Of a stretch of 64,000 nucleotides of DNA, positions 55,085 through 62,879 are shown piece after piece. The position numbers and the translations under genes are program-made. This DNA comes from JAJDXO01 sp965207535 (GTDB taxonomy: Bacteria; Pseudomonadota; Alphaproteobacteria; Rhodospirillales; UBA2165), in assembly GCA_965207535.1 (NCBI GenBank), contig CBDBMR010000017.1, forward strand, positions 186,001-250,000. Reading direction: 5' to 3'. The notes beneath the pieces were generated by a model. That model was not told the DNA's origin and did no database searches. It saw only the letters and a program-made list of their open reading frames with translations. How positions within the stretch are numbered: the stretch's first letter is position 1; every line of letters begins with the position of its first letter.

Positions 55085-56065
55085 ATGAGCAGCCGCGAAT
55101 ACTCGCCCGATCCCAAATATCTGGACGCCTTTCCGGAAAAGTCGGGCAATGACGTCAACGGCCTTGGCGAAGACGAACGGCGGCCGCCGTCGCCTTTCTT
55201 CTGGCACCCGAAGGACCGCCATGACTTCGGCGACCTGCAGGACGCGGTGATGCACAATTTCCACACCTCGCCCGACATCCAGCGGGTCTACAACCCCAAT
55301 GCCGATCGCGGGCCCAAACCCATCGAACGCGCCGACACGCGCGTCGAACAGTCTCCCGCGGCGTGGACCGAGACCGTCAAATCCTTCGCGCTGAGCCATG
55401 AGGCCGATCAGGTAGGCATCACGCCAATGGATCCGTCCTACGTGTTCGACGGCTATGAGATCGGCGAGCCCTGGCTGATCGTCATCGGCGTGGCCATGGA
55501 CCACGACCGGCTGAACGCCGCCCCGGACACGCTGGAAAACCCGGTTTCGGCCGTGGAAGTCGGTGAGCAGTACAATCGCGCGGCCAGGGTTTCCCGCAAC
55601 CTCGCCAATTTCATTCTATCCCGGGGATACGATGCCAAGGCGTATCCCGGACCGTGGGCATCGGCGTTGCTGATGATCCCCCCGGCGATCGAAGCCGGGT
55701 TCGGGCAATTGGGCAAGCATGGCTCATTGATCAACCGGCAATTCGGCTCATCCTTCCGCTTGTCGGCGGTTTCGACCGATATGCCGCTTGTCGCCGACGC
55801 GCGCGACGATATCGGCGCCGAGGAATTTTGCGCCAATTGCCGGGTTTGTTCCAAGGCCTGCCCGCCCGGCGCCATTTTCGATACCAAACAGACGGTTCGC
55901 GGCGAGCGGAAGTGGTACGTCGATTTCGACAAATGCATCCCTTACTTCGGCGAAACCATGGGATGCGCCATCTGTATCGGCCGCTGCCCGTGGTCGAAAC
56001 CGGGTACCGCCCCGAGGCTGGCGGAGAAGATGCTGGCGAGACGGGCGCGCCTCCAGTCGGAATAA
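55085..56065 (+). CDS. Two-[4Fe-4S] protein resembling reductive dehalogenase
   Basis: Product of 326 residues. The C-terminal part has eight cysteines in two ferredoxin-like motifs: C249, C252, C255, C259 (CANCRVCSKACPPGAIFD) and C284, C294, C297, C301 (TMGCAICIGRCPW). The order and the preceding PPAIEAGFGQLGKHGSLIN segment match the cobalamin-dependent reductive dehalogenase/epoxyqueuosine reductase superfamily. It has no TAT signal, and no rdhB anchor gene is present, so it is not a standard respiratory dehalogenase. The N-terminal 80 residues are polar and unlike QueG. It lies 159 nt upstream of ccmA on the same strand. The reaction is unknown. Confidence 0.78.
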   Translation: MSSREYSPDPKYLDAFPEKSGNDVNGLGEDERRPPSPFFWHPKDRHDFGDLQDAVMHNFHTSPDIQRVYNPNADRGPKPIERADTRVEQSPAAWTETVKSFALSHEADQVGITPMDPSYVFDGYEIGEPWLIVIGVAMDHDRLNAAPDTLENPVSAVEVGEQYNRAARVSRNLANFILSRGYDAKAYPGPWASALLMIPPAIEAGFGQLGKHGSLINRQFGSSFRLSAVSTDMPLVADARDDIGAEEFCANCRVCSKACPPGAIFDTKQTVRGERKWYVDFDKCIPYFGETMGCAICIGRCPWSKPGTAPRLAEKMLARRARLQSE

Positions 56066-56224
56066 AACGCCCGCCCCAGCCCGGATTTCGGGCCTTGTGG
56101 AACCGGTCGATACCGAGTTCGGACCAGACGGGCAATCGCGCGTTGGCGCAAGTCCATCTGTCATCGACCTCCCCCGGCATGATAGATTGCCGCCTCATCC
56201 AACCTGCCGTCAGGCTGGGAAATC

Positions 56225-56842
56225 ATGGTCGCGTTCTCTGGCACTCAATTGACCTGTATTCGGGGTGAGCGGCTTGTCTTCGAGGGTCTCGGCTTCTCGG
56301 TCGAGGAAGGCACGGCGCTGCACCTGACGGGAGCCAACGGTTCCGGCAAATCCAGCCTCCTCCGGGTTATGGCGGCCCTGCAGCGGCCCGCCGCCGGTGA
56401 AATGCGCTGGAACGAGGCGGATGTGTGGGACGATATTCCGGCGCACCATGACCGGACCCGGTATGTCGGGCATGCGGACGGGGTAAAGCCGGTTCTCAGC
56501 GTCGGCGAGAACCTGGCCTTTTGGGCGGCGATTTCGGAGACACGGTCCGAAACGGCCGGCCATAGGGTGCAGACTGCCTTGAGCAGGGTCGGTCTCGACG
56601 AACTGTCGGAAATGCCCGCCCGGTTCCTGTCCGCGGGTCAACGGCGGCGGCTGAATCTTGCCCGGCTGCTGGCGGCGCCCGCCCGCCTGTGGCTGCTGGA
56701 TGAACCGGCGGCCGGTCTCGACGAGGGGAGCGCCGCCGTACTCGAGAGCATGATCACCTCGCATCTCGCCAGGGGCGGCATGGCCGTTGTCGCCACCCAT
56801 GATGCCGTGCCGGCCGGCGCACGGCGGCTCGAATTGCCGTGA
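56225..56842 (+). CDS. ccmA: Haem exporter ATP-binding protein CcmA
   Basis: ABC ATPase that, with CcmB, drives release of holo-CcmE from CcmCDE in cytochrome c maturation system I. The 205-residue product has Walker A GANGSGKS (36-43), the ABC signature LSAGQ (135-139) and Walker B WLLDEP with E160. The short length and the CIRGERLVFEGLGF start are typical of CcmA. It overlaps ccmB by four bases. Confidence 0.96.
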   Translation: MVAFSGTQLTCIRGERLVFEGLGFSVEEGTALHLTGANGSGKSSLLRVMAALQRPAAGEMRWNEADVWDDIPAHHDRTRYVGHADGVKPVLSVGENLAFWAAISETRSETAGHRVQTALSRVGLDELSEMPARFLSAGQRRRLNLARLLAAPARLWLLDEPAAGLDEGSAAVLESMITSHLARGGMAVVATHDAVPAGARRLELP

Positions 56843-57507
56843 CGCGCGGTTTCACCCATACCCTCCGCCGGGAACTCCGCCTGGCGCTCCGCCAGGGCGG
56901 CGACAGTCTTTTGGTGGTGATGTTTTTCGTTCTGGCGGTGGTGCTTTTTCCTCTTGGCGCGGGGCCCGAACCCGGAATCCTGAGCCGGATCGGCGCCGGG
57001 ATCATCTGGGTCTCCGCCCTGCTGGCCGCCATGCTTTCGATGGACCGGCTGTACCAATCCGACTTCGAGGACGGATCGTTGGAGCTTCTTGTCCTGAGCC
57101 CGGTGCCGCTGGAGATCATCGTACTGGCGAAAGCCGCCGCCCACTGGCTGACGACGGGACTCCCGCTCATCGCCGCCTCGCCGCTGCTCGGGCTGTTGTT
57201 GAACCTGGAGGCCGGGGGAATCGCGGTGATGCTTGCGTCGCTGGCGCTTGGAACGCCGGCGCTGAGTTTGGTGGGCGCAATCGGTGCGGCGCTGGTGCTC
57301 GGCGCGCGCCGGGGCGGGGTTCTGATCTCTCTCCTTATTCTGCCTCTGTTCATACCGATCCTGATTTTCGGCGTCGGCGCCGTCGACGCGGCGCTGCTCG
57401 AATTGACCTATCGGCCCCAGCTCATGGTCCTTGGCGCATTATTGTTGCTCGCGGCGGCCCTCAGCCCGTGGGCGGCGGCGGCGGCGATTCGCCAGGCCGT
57501 TGCATAA
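56839..57507 (+). CDS. ccmB: Haem exporter membrane protein CcmB
   Basis: Membrane partner of CcmA, 222 residues from a GTG at 56839 overlapping ccmA. Six hydrophobic helices are visible, with the family segments LRRELRLALRQGGDSLLVVMFF and MDRLYQSDFEDGSLELLVLS near the N-terminal third, and LGTPALSLVGAIGAALVLGA in the middle. The gene is complete; the IS element begins 100 bp after its stop. Confidence 0.95.
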   Translation: MTRGFTHTLRRELRLALRQGGDSLLVVMFFVLAVVLFPLGAGPEPGILSRIGAGIIWVSALLAAMLSMDRLYQSDFEDGSLELLVLSPVPLEIIVLAKAAAHWLTTGLPLIAASPLLGLLLNLEAGGIAVMLASLALGTPALSLVGAIGAALVLGARRGGVLISLLILPLFIPILIFGVGAVDAALLELTYRPQLMVLGALLLLAAALSPWAAAAAIRQAVA

Positions 57508-57586
57508 TCGGGGAACGGACATATGTGTCCAGGTGTTTCCAGGGGACCCGAGCAGATCAGGCTTGAGCCGGGTCAGGCCGGCCGCC

Positions 57587-57595
57587 CGGCAACGT
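57587..57595. repeat. Left arm of host inverted repeat split by the IS
   Basis: CGGCAACGT here is the exact reverse complement of ACGTTGCCG at 58470-58478. With the IS removed the two arms would be about 29 bp apart, so the element seems to have landed in the loop of a pre-existing hairpin between ccmB and ccmC. Confidence 0.5.
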
Positions 57596-57604
57596 AAAGG
57601 AACC

Positions 57605-57620
57605 CTAGGTCCTGTTGACA
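57605..57620 (+). repeat. Left terminal inverted repeat of the IS5-family element
   Basis: CTAGGTCCTGTTGACA is matched exactly in reverse by the right end at 58438-58453. The TA inside CTAG (57606-57607) is the probable target duplication; the element proper starts at 57608. Confidence 0.85.
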
Positions 57621-58450
57621 TTTATCGCATCCAAATGAGCGCCCCGACGAGGCACAGCATGGCCATGTAGGCGGTGACGGTCTTTTCGTAGCGTGTGGCG
57701 ATGCGGCGGAAGTGCTTGATCTTGTTGATGAAACATTCGACGACGTGCCTTTCCTTGTAGAGTTCGGGGTCGTACGGCACGGCTTGTGCCCGCGACGGGT
57801 TGGAGGGGATCACCGCCACCATCCCGGCGCTGTCGAGGCGGGCGCGGAAGCGGTTCGCGTCGTAGGCGGTGTCGGCGATCAGGGTCTCGCCCGGCAGCCC
57901 GGCGATCAGCCCCTCGGCCTGGGTGACGTCGCCCACCTGGCCGCCGGTGAGGATGAACCGCAAGGGATTGCCCAGGCCATCGACGGCGATGTGGATTTTG
58001 CTCGTCAGGCCGCCGCGCGAGCGGCCGATGGCCTGAGCCTGAGCCCCCCTTTTGCGCCGGCGGCATGTTGATGCGCCCGCACGATGGTCGAATCCACGAT
58101 CAGGTATTCGAAGTCGGGATCCTCCGCCAAGGCATTGAAAAGACTCTCCCAAACCCCCGCCTTGGCCCACCGCGAAAAGCGCACGTAGACGCTGTTCCAG
58201 TTGCCGAAGGCGTCCGGCAGATCGCGCCACGGCGAACCCGCCCGGGCGATCCACAGCACGGCGTCCACAAACAGGCGGTTGTCCCGACCCGTGGAGCCGC
58301 GATCCGCCTCTTTGCCCGGAACCAAACCCTTGATCCGGTCCCATTGCATATCCGTCAGTTCCCGTCGAAGCATGACACGCTCCCGCCAGTTGAAACGGTC
58401 TTGCTTGAATCACGCCAACCATGAATAGTCCGTTAATTGTCAACAGGACC
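57608..58450 (-). mobile_element. IS5-family insertion sequence (IS427-like), apparently intact
   Basis: The 843-bp element has perfect 13-bp terminal inverted repeats (GGTCCTGTTGACA) and TA duplications inside a CTAG target, as expected for the IS5 family, which prefers YTAR. It holds one transposase in two overlapping frames on the minus strand, opposite to the ccm genes. It separates ccmB from ccmC, leaving 100 bp and 117 bp of host spacer. Perfect ends and an intact transposase suggest recent insertion. Possible polar effects on ccmC-I depend on whether a promoter lies downstream of it. Confidence 0.9.
57622..58373 (-). CDS. IS5-family transposase, two frames joined by programmed -1 frameshift
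   Basis: Frame A starts at 58373 (MLRRELTDMQWDRIKGLVPG) and runs to 58005; frame B continues to the stop at 57622. They meet at an A4G6 slippery run near 58045-58055, where a -1 slip turns GAKGGL into GAKGGAQAQAIGRSRGGLTS. The DDE catalytic residues are present: D in LIVDSTIVRAH, D in LIADTAYDANRFR, and E in HVVECFINKIKHFRR. The fused product would be about 250 residues, standard for the IS427 group. No stop or deletion other than the expected frameshift was seen. Confidence 0.88.
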
Positions 58451-58453
58451 TAG
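58438..58453 (-). repeat. Right terminal inverted repeat of the IS5-family element
   Basis: TGTCAACAGGACCTAG is the exact reverse complement of the left end at 57605-57620. The second TA target copy is 58451-58452. Confidence 0.85.
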
Positions 58454-58469
58454 AGCCGATCCAGGCGTC

Positions 58470-58478
58470 ACGTTGCCG
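58470..58478. repeat. Right arm of host inverted repeat split by the IS
   Basis: ACGTTGCCG pairs exactly with CGGCAACGT at 57587-57595 on the far side of the IS element. Confidence 0.5.
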
Positions 58479-58567
58479 CGAGGCGCCTGGAATTTAGCTG
58501 GAAGCCGCGATAAAACGCGGGCTTTATTGGGATCAGCAAACAAGAATAGGCGGAAGCAGGCGTCAAC

Positions 58568-59311
58568 GTGCATAGATTTGCCAACCCTACCCGCTTCGTC
58601 CGGCTTGCCGGCCGCGTCCAGCCCTGGGCCGCCGCGCTTGCGCTTTCGTGCCTGGGGGTGGGTCTGTACTTCGCACTGTTCTCCTCGCCGCCCGACTATC
58701 AGCAAGGCGAAACCGTCCGCATCATGTACGTGCATGTGCCGGCGGCGTGGATGGCGATGTTCTGCTATGTGGTCATGGCCGCGGCAAGCGCATCGTCCCT
58801 GATTTGGCGGCACAGGGTCGCCGACCTCGCGGCCAAGGCGACGGCGCCGGTCGGGGCGGCCTTTACCCTTTTGGCGCTCGTCACCGGTTCCTTGTGGGGC
58901 AAACCCATGTGGGGCACCTGGTGGGTATGGGATGCCCGGCTGACGTCGGTTCTGATCCTGTTCTTTCTCTATTTGGGCTATATCGCCCTGCAGAACGCAT
59001 TCGAGGACCCCGCCCGCGGCGCCCGCGCCGCCGCCATCCTTGCCGTGGTCGGCGTCATCAACGTGCCGATCATCAAATTTTCGGTCGACTGGTGGAACAC
59101 CCTCCACCAGCCCGCGAGCCTGACCCGCCTGGATGGACCCGCGATCCACTCGAGCATGCTGACCCCGTTGCTGCTCATGGCGCTCGGTTACGCGGCACTC
59201 TATGTGTGGCTCGCCATCATCCGCATGCGGGCGGAGCTGGCGGAGACGAAAATCAGGGCGATCCGGTATCGCCAGGCCTCGGGCACCGCGCCGGCCCCCC
59301 AGGAGAGTTGA
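58568..59311 (+). CDS. ccmC: Haem lyase subunit CcmC
   Basis: Membrane protein that presents haem to CcmE. The 247-residue product starts at a GTG (58568) and has six hydrophobic helices. The tryptophan-rich haem-handling motif WGTWWVWDARLTS is intact, and the conserved histidines occur in YVHVPAAWMAM and WWNTLHQPASL. It is the first ccm gene after the IS and needs transcription either through the element or from a promoter in the 117-bp remnant spacer. Confidence 0.96.
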   Translation: MHRFANPTRFVRLAGRVQPWAAALALSCLGVGLYFALFSSPPDYQQGETVRIMYVHVPAAWMAMFCYVVMAAASASSLIWRHRVADLAAKATAPVGAAFTLLALVTGSLWGKPMWGTWWVWDARLTSVLILFFLYLGYIALQNAFEDPARGARAAAILAVVGVINVPIIKFSVDWWNTLHQPASLTRLDGPAIHSSMLTPLLLMALGYAALYVWLAIIRMRAELAETKIRAIRYRQASGTAPAPQES

Positions 59312-59312
59312 G

Positions 59313-59489
59313 ATGGAAGCAATTCAATCCTTCCTGAACATGGGCGGGTACGCGGCCTTCGTATGGCCGGCATATGGCGCCACGGCGCTGGTGCTGGCCG
59401 GACTCTCCGCGATGAGCTTCGGCAGGATGCGCGCCAGCGAACGGGCGCTGGCCGAGCTGCGCGGCGGTGATGACGAGGAAGACGCGTGA
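59313..59489 (+). CDS. ccmD: CcmD small membrane protein
   Basis: Single-span protein of 58 residues (MEAIQSFLNMGGYAAFVWPA) one base after ccmC. The FLNMGGYAAFVWPAYG motif and a following hydrophobic helix are the family hallmark; a short charged tail ends in EEDA. CcmD holds CcmC and CcmE together. It overlaps ccmE by four bases. Confidence 0.9.
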   Translation: MEAIQSFLNMGGYAAFVWPAYGATALVLAGLSAMSFGRMRASERALAELRGGDDEEDA

Positions 59490-59923
59490 AGCGGAAGCAT
59501 CAGCGCATGACCCTGCTCGGGGCCGGCGGACTGGCCGTCGCCGCCGCCGCCGCCCTCGTGCTTACCGCCTTCGAGGACAATATCGTCTTCTTTCACAGTC
59601 CGACCGAACTGAGCGAACGAAATTTCGCCCCCACTCAGCGGCTCCGCATCGGCGGACTGGTTGAAGCGGGCAGCGTCGCCAAGGCCGCCGACGGCGTTTC
59701 CGTCTCATTCACCGTGACGGATACCGCCAAGTCCGTACCGGTCACGTTCAGGGGCATCCTTCCCGACCTTTTCCGCGAGGGTCAAGGCATCGTCGCCGAA
59801 GGTCACCTGCGCGAAGGCGTATTCGTCGCCACCGAAGTCCTGGCCAAGCACGATGAAACATACATGCCGCCGGAGGTCGCGGAGGCGATCAAGAAATCCG
59901 GTCAGTGGAAAGGCGGGCAATAG
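59486..59923 (+). CDS. ccmE: Haem chaperone CcmE
   Basis: Periplasmic-facing haem carrier of 145 residues starting at a GTG that overlaps ccmD. An N-terminal membrane anchor (about 8-28) is followed by an OB-fold domain. The covalent haem-binding histidine is H122 in AKHDETYMPPE, with the supporting tyrosine Y126. Length and motif are standard. Confidence 0.96.
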   Translation: MKRKHQRMTLLGAGGLAVAAAAALVLTAFEDNIVFFHSPTELSERNFAPTQRLRIGGLVEAGSVAKAADGVSVSFTVTDTAKSVPVTFRGILPDLFREGQGIVAEGHLREGVFVATEVLAKHDETYMPPEVAEAIKKSGQWKGGQ

Positions 59924-59929
59924 CCGGTC

Positions 59930-61915
59930 ATGACCGCGGAACTCGGACATTTTGCCCTCATCCTGGCTTTCGCGGCCGCCGCCCTGCAAGGCACCCTGCC
60001 CCTGATCGGCGCCCGGCGCCGGGATCCCGTTTGGATGAGTATCGCCGCACCGGCGGCCATCCTCCAGTTTCTCCTGATCGCCGTTTCGTTATGGGCCCTG
60101 ACCCGCGCCTTCGTGCTCTCCGACTTCTCGTTGACGGTCGTGGCGATGAATTCCCACACCGCCAAGCCCCTGCTCTACAAAATTTCCGGAGTCTGGGGCA
60201 ATCACGAGGGCTCCATGCTGTTATGGGTGCTGGTGCTCGCCCTGTTCGGTGCGGCCATCGCCGTATTCGGCGGCAACCTGAGACCGACCCTCAAGGTACG
60301 CGTCCTGGCCGTTCAGGGTCTGTTGGGCCTTGGTTTTCTTGCGTTCATTCTTTTCACCTCCAACCCGTTCGAACGGCTGTTCCCGATACCGGTCGACGGG
60401 CGCGACCTCAACCCGCTGCTGCAGGATCCCGGCCTCGCTTTTCACCCGCCTTTGCTCTACCTCGGCTATGTCGGGCTATCGACCACCTTTTCGTTCGCCG
60501 TCGCCGCGTTGATCGAGGGCCGGGCCGATCCCGCCTGGGCGCGCTGGGTCCGGCCCTGGACCCTTGCCTCCTGGACCTTTCTCACCGGCGGCATCGTGCT
60601 CGGATCGTGGTGGGCCTATTACGAGCTCGGCTGGGGCGGCTGGTGGTTCTGGGATCCGGTCGAAAACGCGTCGTTCATGCCTTGGCTTGCGGCAACCGCC
60701 CTCCTTCACTCGGCCATCGTCTCCGAGAAAAGAGACGCGCTGAAAGGCTGGACCGTCTTTCTCGCCATCGTCGCTTTTGCCTTCTCGCTGCTCGGTACAT
60801 TCCTGGTCCGCTCAGGCGTGTTGACCTCGGTGCACGCCTTTGCCTCGGACCCGAGCCGCGGCGTGTTCATATTGATGCTGCTGATCGTATCGGTGGGCGG
60901 CGCCTTCGCGCTTTACGCCTGGCGGGGCCCGGCCCTCAAGGGAGGTGGCCTTTTCCGCCCCGTATCCCGTGAAGGCGGATTGGTCCTCAACAACTTCCTG
61001 CTGACCGCCGCAGCAGCCGCGGTTCTGCTGGGGACCGTCTATCCGCTGATTCTCGACGTACTGAACGCGGGAAAAATCTCCGTCGGTGCGCCTTATTTCA
61101 ACAGCGTGTTCATCCCGATGATGGTGCCGCTGGTTCTCGCCATGGGCATAGGTCCGCTGCTCAACTGGAAACGCAGCGAACTCGGAGCGACGGTGTACCG
61201 GCTTAAAATCAGCGCGGGACTGGCCGTCCTCATCGGCGTCGGCGCCTGGCTGTTTATCGACCGCGCCTCCGCCTTGGCCGCATTCGGGGTTTTCCTCGCC
61301 GCCTGGCTGATGTTCGCGACGCTGCACGAGTTGGCGGTGCGAATTCGTCTGTTCAGGGCTCCCCCGGGTGAAAGCTGGCGCCTTTTGCGGCGCCAGCCGA
61401 GGGCGCGATGGGGAATGACCCTCGCCCATGGCGGGCTCGCAATCGTCATCGCCGGCATGACCGCGTCCTCGGCATGGACCACCGAATCCATCCAGGTCAT
61501 GAAGCCGGGAGACAGGGTGGATGTCGGCGGCCATGTCTTTACCTTTGACGGCGCCCGGGAGGTGCGGGGCCCCAACTACAGGGCGACCCGGGGCACGTTT
61601 CGCGTCCATAGGGGCGGCAACGATATCGTGCTGACGCCCGAGAAACGATTTTATGACGTTCAGGGCCGGACCACCGAGGCGGCCATCCACCCGACATTTC
61701 TCGGTGATCTCTATGCGGTTCTCGGGGACCCGCGCGGCGAAGACGGAGGTTTCGTCACCCGCCTTTATTTCAATCCACTCGTCCCATGGATGTGGGTTGG
61801 GTCGTTCATCATGGTCCTTGGCGGTTTCGTGAGCCTGTCCGACCGCCGGCATCGGGTCGGCGCGCCCGGCCGGCAAACGGCCGGCGCCCGATCCGCGCCG
61901 GCGCCGGCGGAATAG
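59930..61915 (+). CDS. ccmF: Haem lyase CcmF
   Basis: Large membrane protein (661 residues) of the cytochrome c synthetase that transfers haem from CcmE to apocytochrome. The WWD motif reads GGWWFWDPVENASFMPW; conserved histidines appear in KISGVWGNHEGSMLLWVL, FHPPLLYLGYVG and ALLHSAIV. About fourteen hydrophobic segments are seen. It follows ccmE by 6 nt and is 2 nt from ccmG. Confidence 0.97.
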   Translation: MTAELGHFALILAFAAAALQGTLPLIGARRRDPVWMSIAAPAAILQFLLIAVSLWALTRAFVLSDFSLTVVAMNSHTAKPLLYKISGVWGNHEGSMLLWVLVLALFGAAIAVFGGNLRPTLKVRVLAVQGLLGLGFLAFILFTSNPFERLFPIPVDGRDLNPLLQDPGLAFHPPLLYLGYVGLSTTFSFAVAALIEGRADPAWARWVRPWTLASWTFLTGGIVLGSWWAYYELGWGGWWFWDPVENASFMPWLAATALLHSAIVSEKRDALKGWTVFLAIVAFAFSLLGTFLVRSGVLTSVHAFASDPSRGVFILMLLIVSVGGAFALYAWRGPALKGGGLFRPVSREGGLVLNNFLLTAAAAAVLLGTVYPLILDVLNAGKISVGAPYFNSVFIPMMVPLVLAMGIGPLLNWKRSELGATVYRLKISAGLAVLIGVGAWLFIDRASALAAFGVFLAAWLMFATLHELAVRIRLFRAPPGESWRLLRRQPRARWGMTLAHGGLAIVIAGMTASSAWTTESIQVMKPGDRVDVGGHVFTFDGAREVRGPNYRATRGTFRVHRGGNDIVLTPEKRFYDVQGRTTEAAIHPTFLGDLYAVLGDPRGEDGGFVTRLYFNPLVPWMWVGSFIMVLGGFVSLSDRRHRVGAPGRQTAGARSAPAPAE

Positions 61916-61917
61916 GC

Positions 61918-62460
61918 ATGTCCCGCCGGTTTCTGTTTCTTCTGCCCCTGGTCCTGATCGCCGCCCTCGGTATCGGCTTCTGGTTCGGTCTGCAACGGGA
62001 CCCTCAGGCACTTCCGTCGGCGCTGATCAACAAGCCGGTACCGGAATTTTCCCTGGCGGCCATCGAAGGGTCCGCGCGGGGTTTCCGCCGGGACGACCTC
62101 CTGGGCAAGGTTTCGCTGGTGAACATTTTCGGGTCCTGGTGCGTGGCCTGCCTGATCGAACATCCGGTCCTGATGGAGTTGAAGGCGAATGACGTCGTTC
62201 CCATTTACGGGATCAACTGGCGGGAGCCCAACCGCCGGGCGGGCCCCGAATGGCTGGACAAATTCGGCAATCCGTACCGGCTCGTCGGTGATGACCCGCG
62301 AAGCGAAGGAGCCATCGCGTTCGGCGTCACGGGCGCGCCGGAGACCTTCTTCGTCGATCGAAAAGGGATCATCCGCTACAAACATGCGGGCCCCATCACT
62401 CGGGATGTTTGGGAGAGCAAGCTGTGGCCGATCGTCCAGCGCCTGCGCGCCGAATCCTAG
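61918..62460 (+). CDS. ccmG: Thiol:disulfide interchange protein CcmG (DsbE)
   Basis: Membrane-anchored thioredoxin that reduces apocytochrome CxxCH thiols. The ATG at 61918 gives 180 residues with an N-terminal signal anchor (LFLLPLVLIAALGIGFWFGL) and active-site cysteines C75 and C78 in GSWCVACLIEHP. The GVTGAPETFFVDRKG cis-proline loop is also present. The upstream frame extension is within ccmF and is not used. Its 3' end overlaps ccmH by 37 nt. Confidence 0.95.
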   Translation: MSRRFLFLLPLVLIAALGIGFWFGLQRDPQALPSALINKPVPEFSLAAIEGSARGFRRDDLLGKVSLVNIFGSWCVACLIEHPVLMELKANDVVPIYGINWREPNRRAGPEWLDKFGNPYRLVGDDPRSEGAIAFGVTGAPETFFVDRKGIIRYKHAGPITRDVWESKLWPIVQRLRAES

Positions 62461-62879
62461 TCCTGCTGACGGTGCTGGCCGGGTTGGCTGGCCTGGCCGG
62501 ATTGGTACCGGAGCCCGCGCACGCCGTGCTGCCCGAAGAGGTGCTCGACAACCCCGTGCACGAGGCGCGCGCCCGCGCGATCTCCAAGGAACTTCGCTGC
62601 GTCGTTTGTCAGAACCAGTCCATCGACGATTCGGATGCGGATCTGGCCCGCGACCTTCGTGTCCTGGTGCGGCAGCGCATCGTGGAAGGCGACAGCGATG
62701 ACGAGGTGATCGCCTACGTCGTCTCCCGGTACGGCGACTTCGTTCTCCTCCGCCCGCCGGTGAAGGGGGCGACGCTCGTGCTGTGGATTGGCCCCGTTGC
62801 CATCGTCCTCATCGGCTTGTTAGCGATGATCTCATACTTCCGGCGGGCCGGCCGCGAAGCGGAAAGTGCGGGCCGATGA
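62424..62879 (+). CDS. ccmH: Apocytochrome thiol reductase CcmH
   Basis: Membrane-tethered periplasmic protein of 151 residues from the GTG at 62424, chosen because a GAGAG stretch precedes it and a signal peptide follows at once; a TTG at 62409 is possible. The family motif LRCVVCQNQSIDDSDADLA carries C59 and C62, and a C-terminal membrane helix (VLWIGPVAIVLIGLLAMI) ends the protein. It overlaps ccmG and ccmI. Confidence 0.93.
   Translation: MADRPAPARRILVLLTVLAGLAGLAGLVPEPAHAVLPEEVLDNPVHEARARAISKELRCVVCQNQSIDDSDADLARDLRVLVRQRIVEGDSDDEVIAYVVSRYGDFVLLRPPVKGATLVLWIGPVAIVLIGLLAMISYFRRAGREAESAGR

Noticed and set aside
57622..58373. Transposase as a pseudogene because it lies in two frames
   Set aside because: The A4G6 run at the junction and intact DDE residues fit the programmed -1 frameshift usual in this IS5 subgroup.
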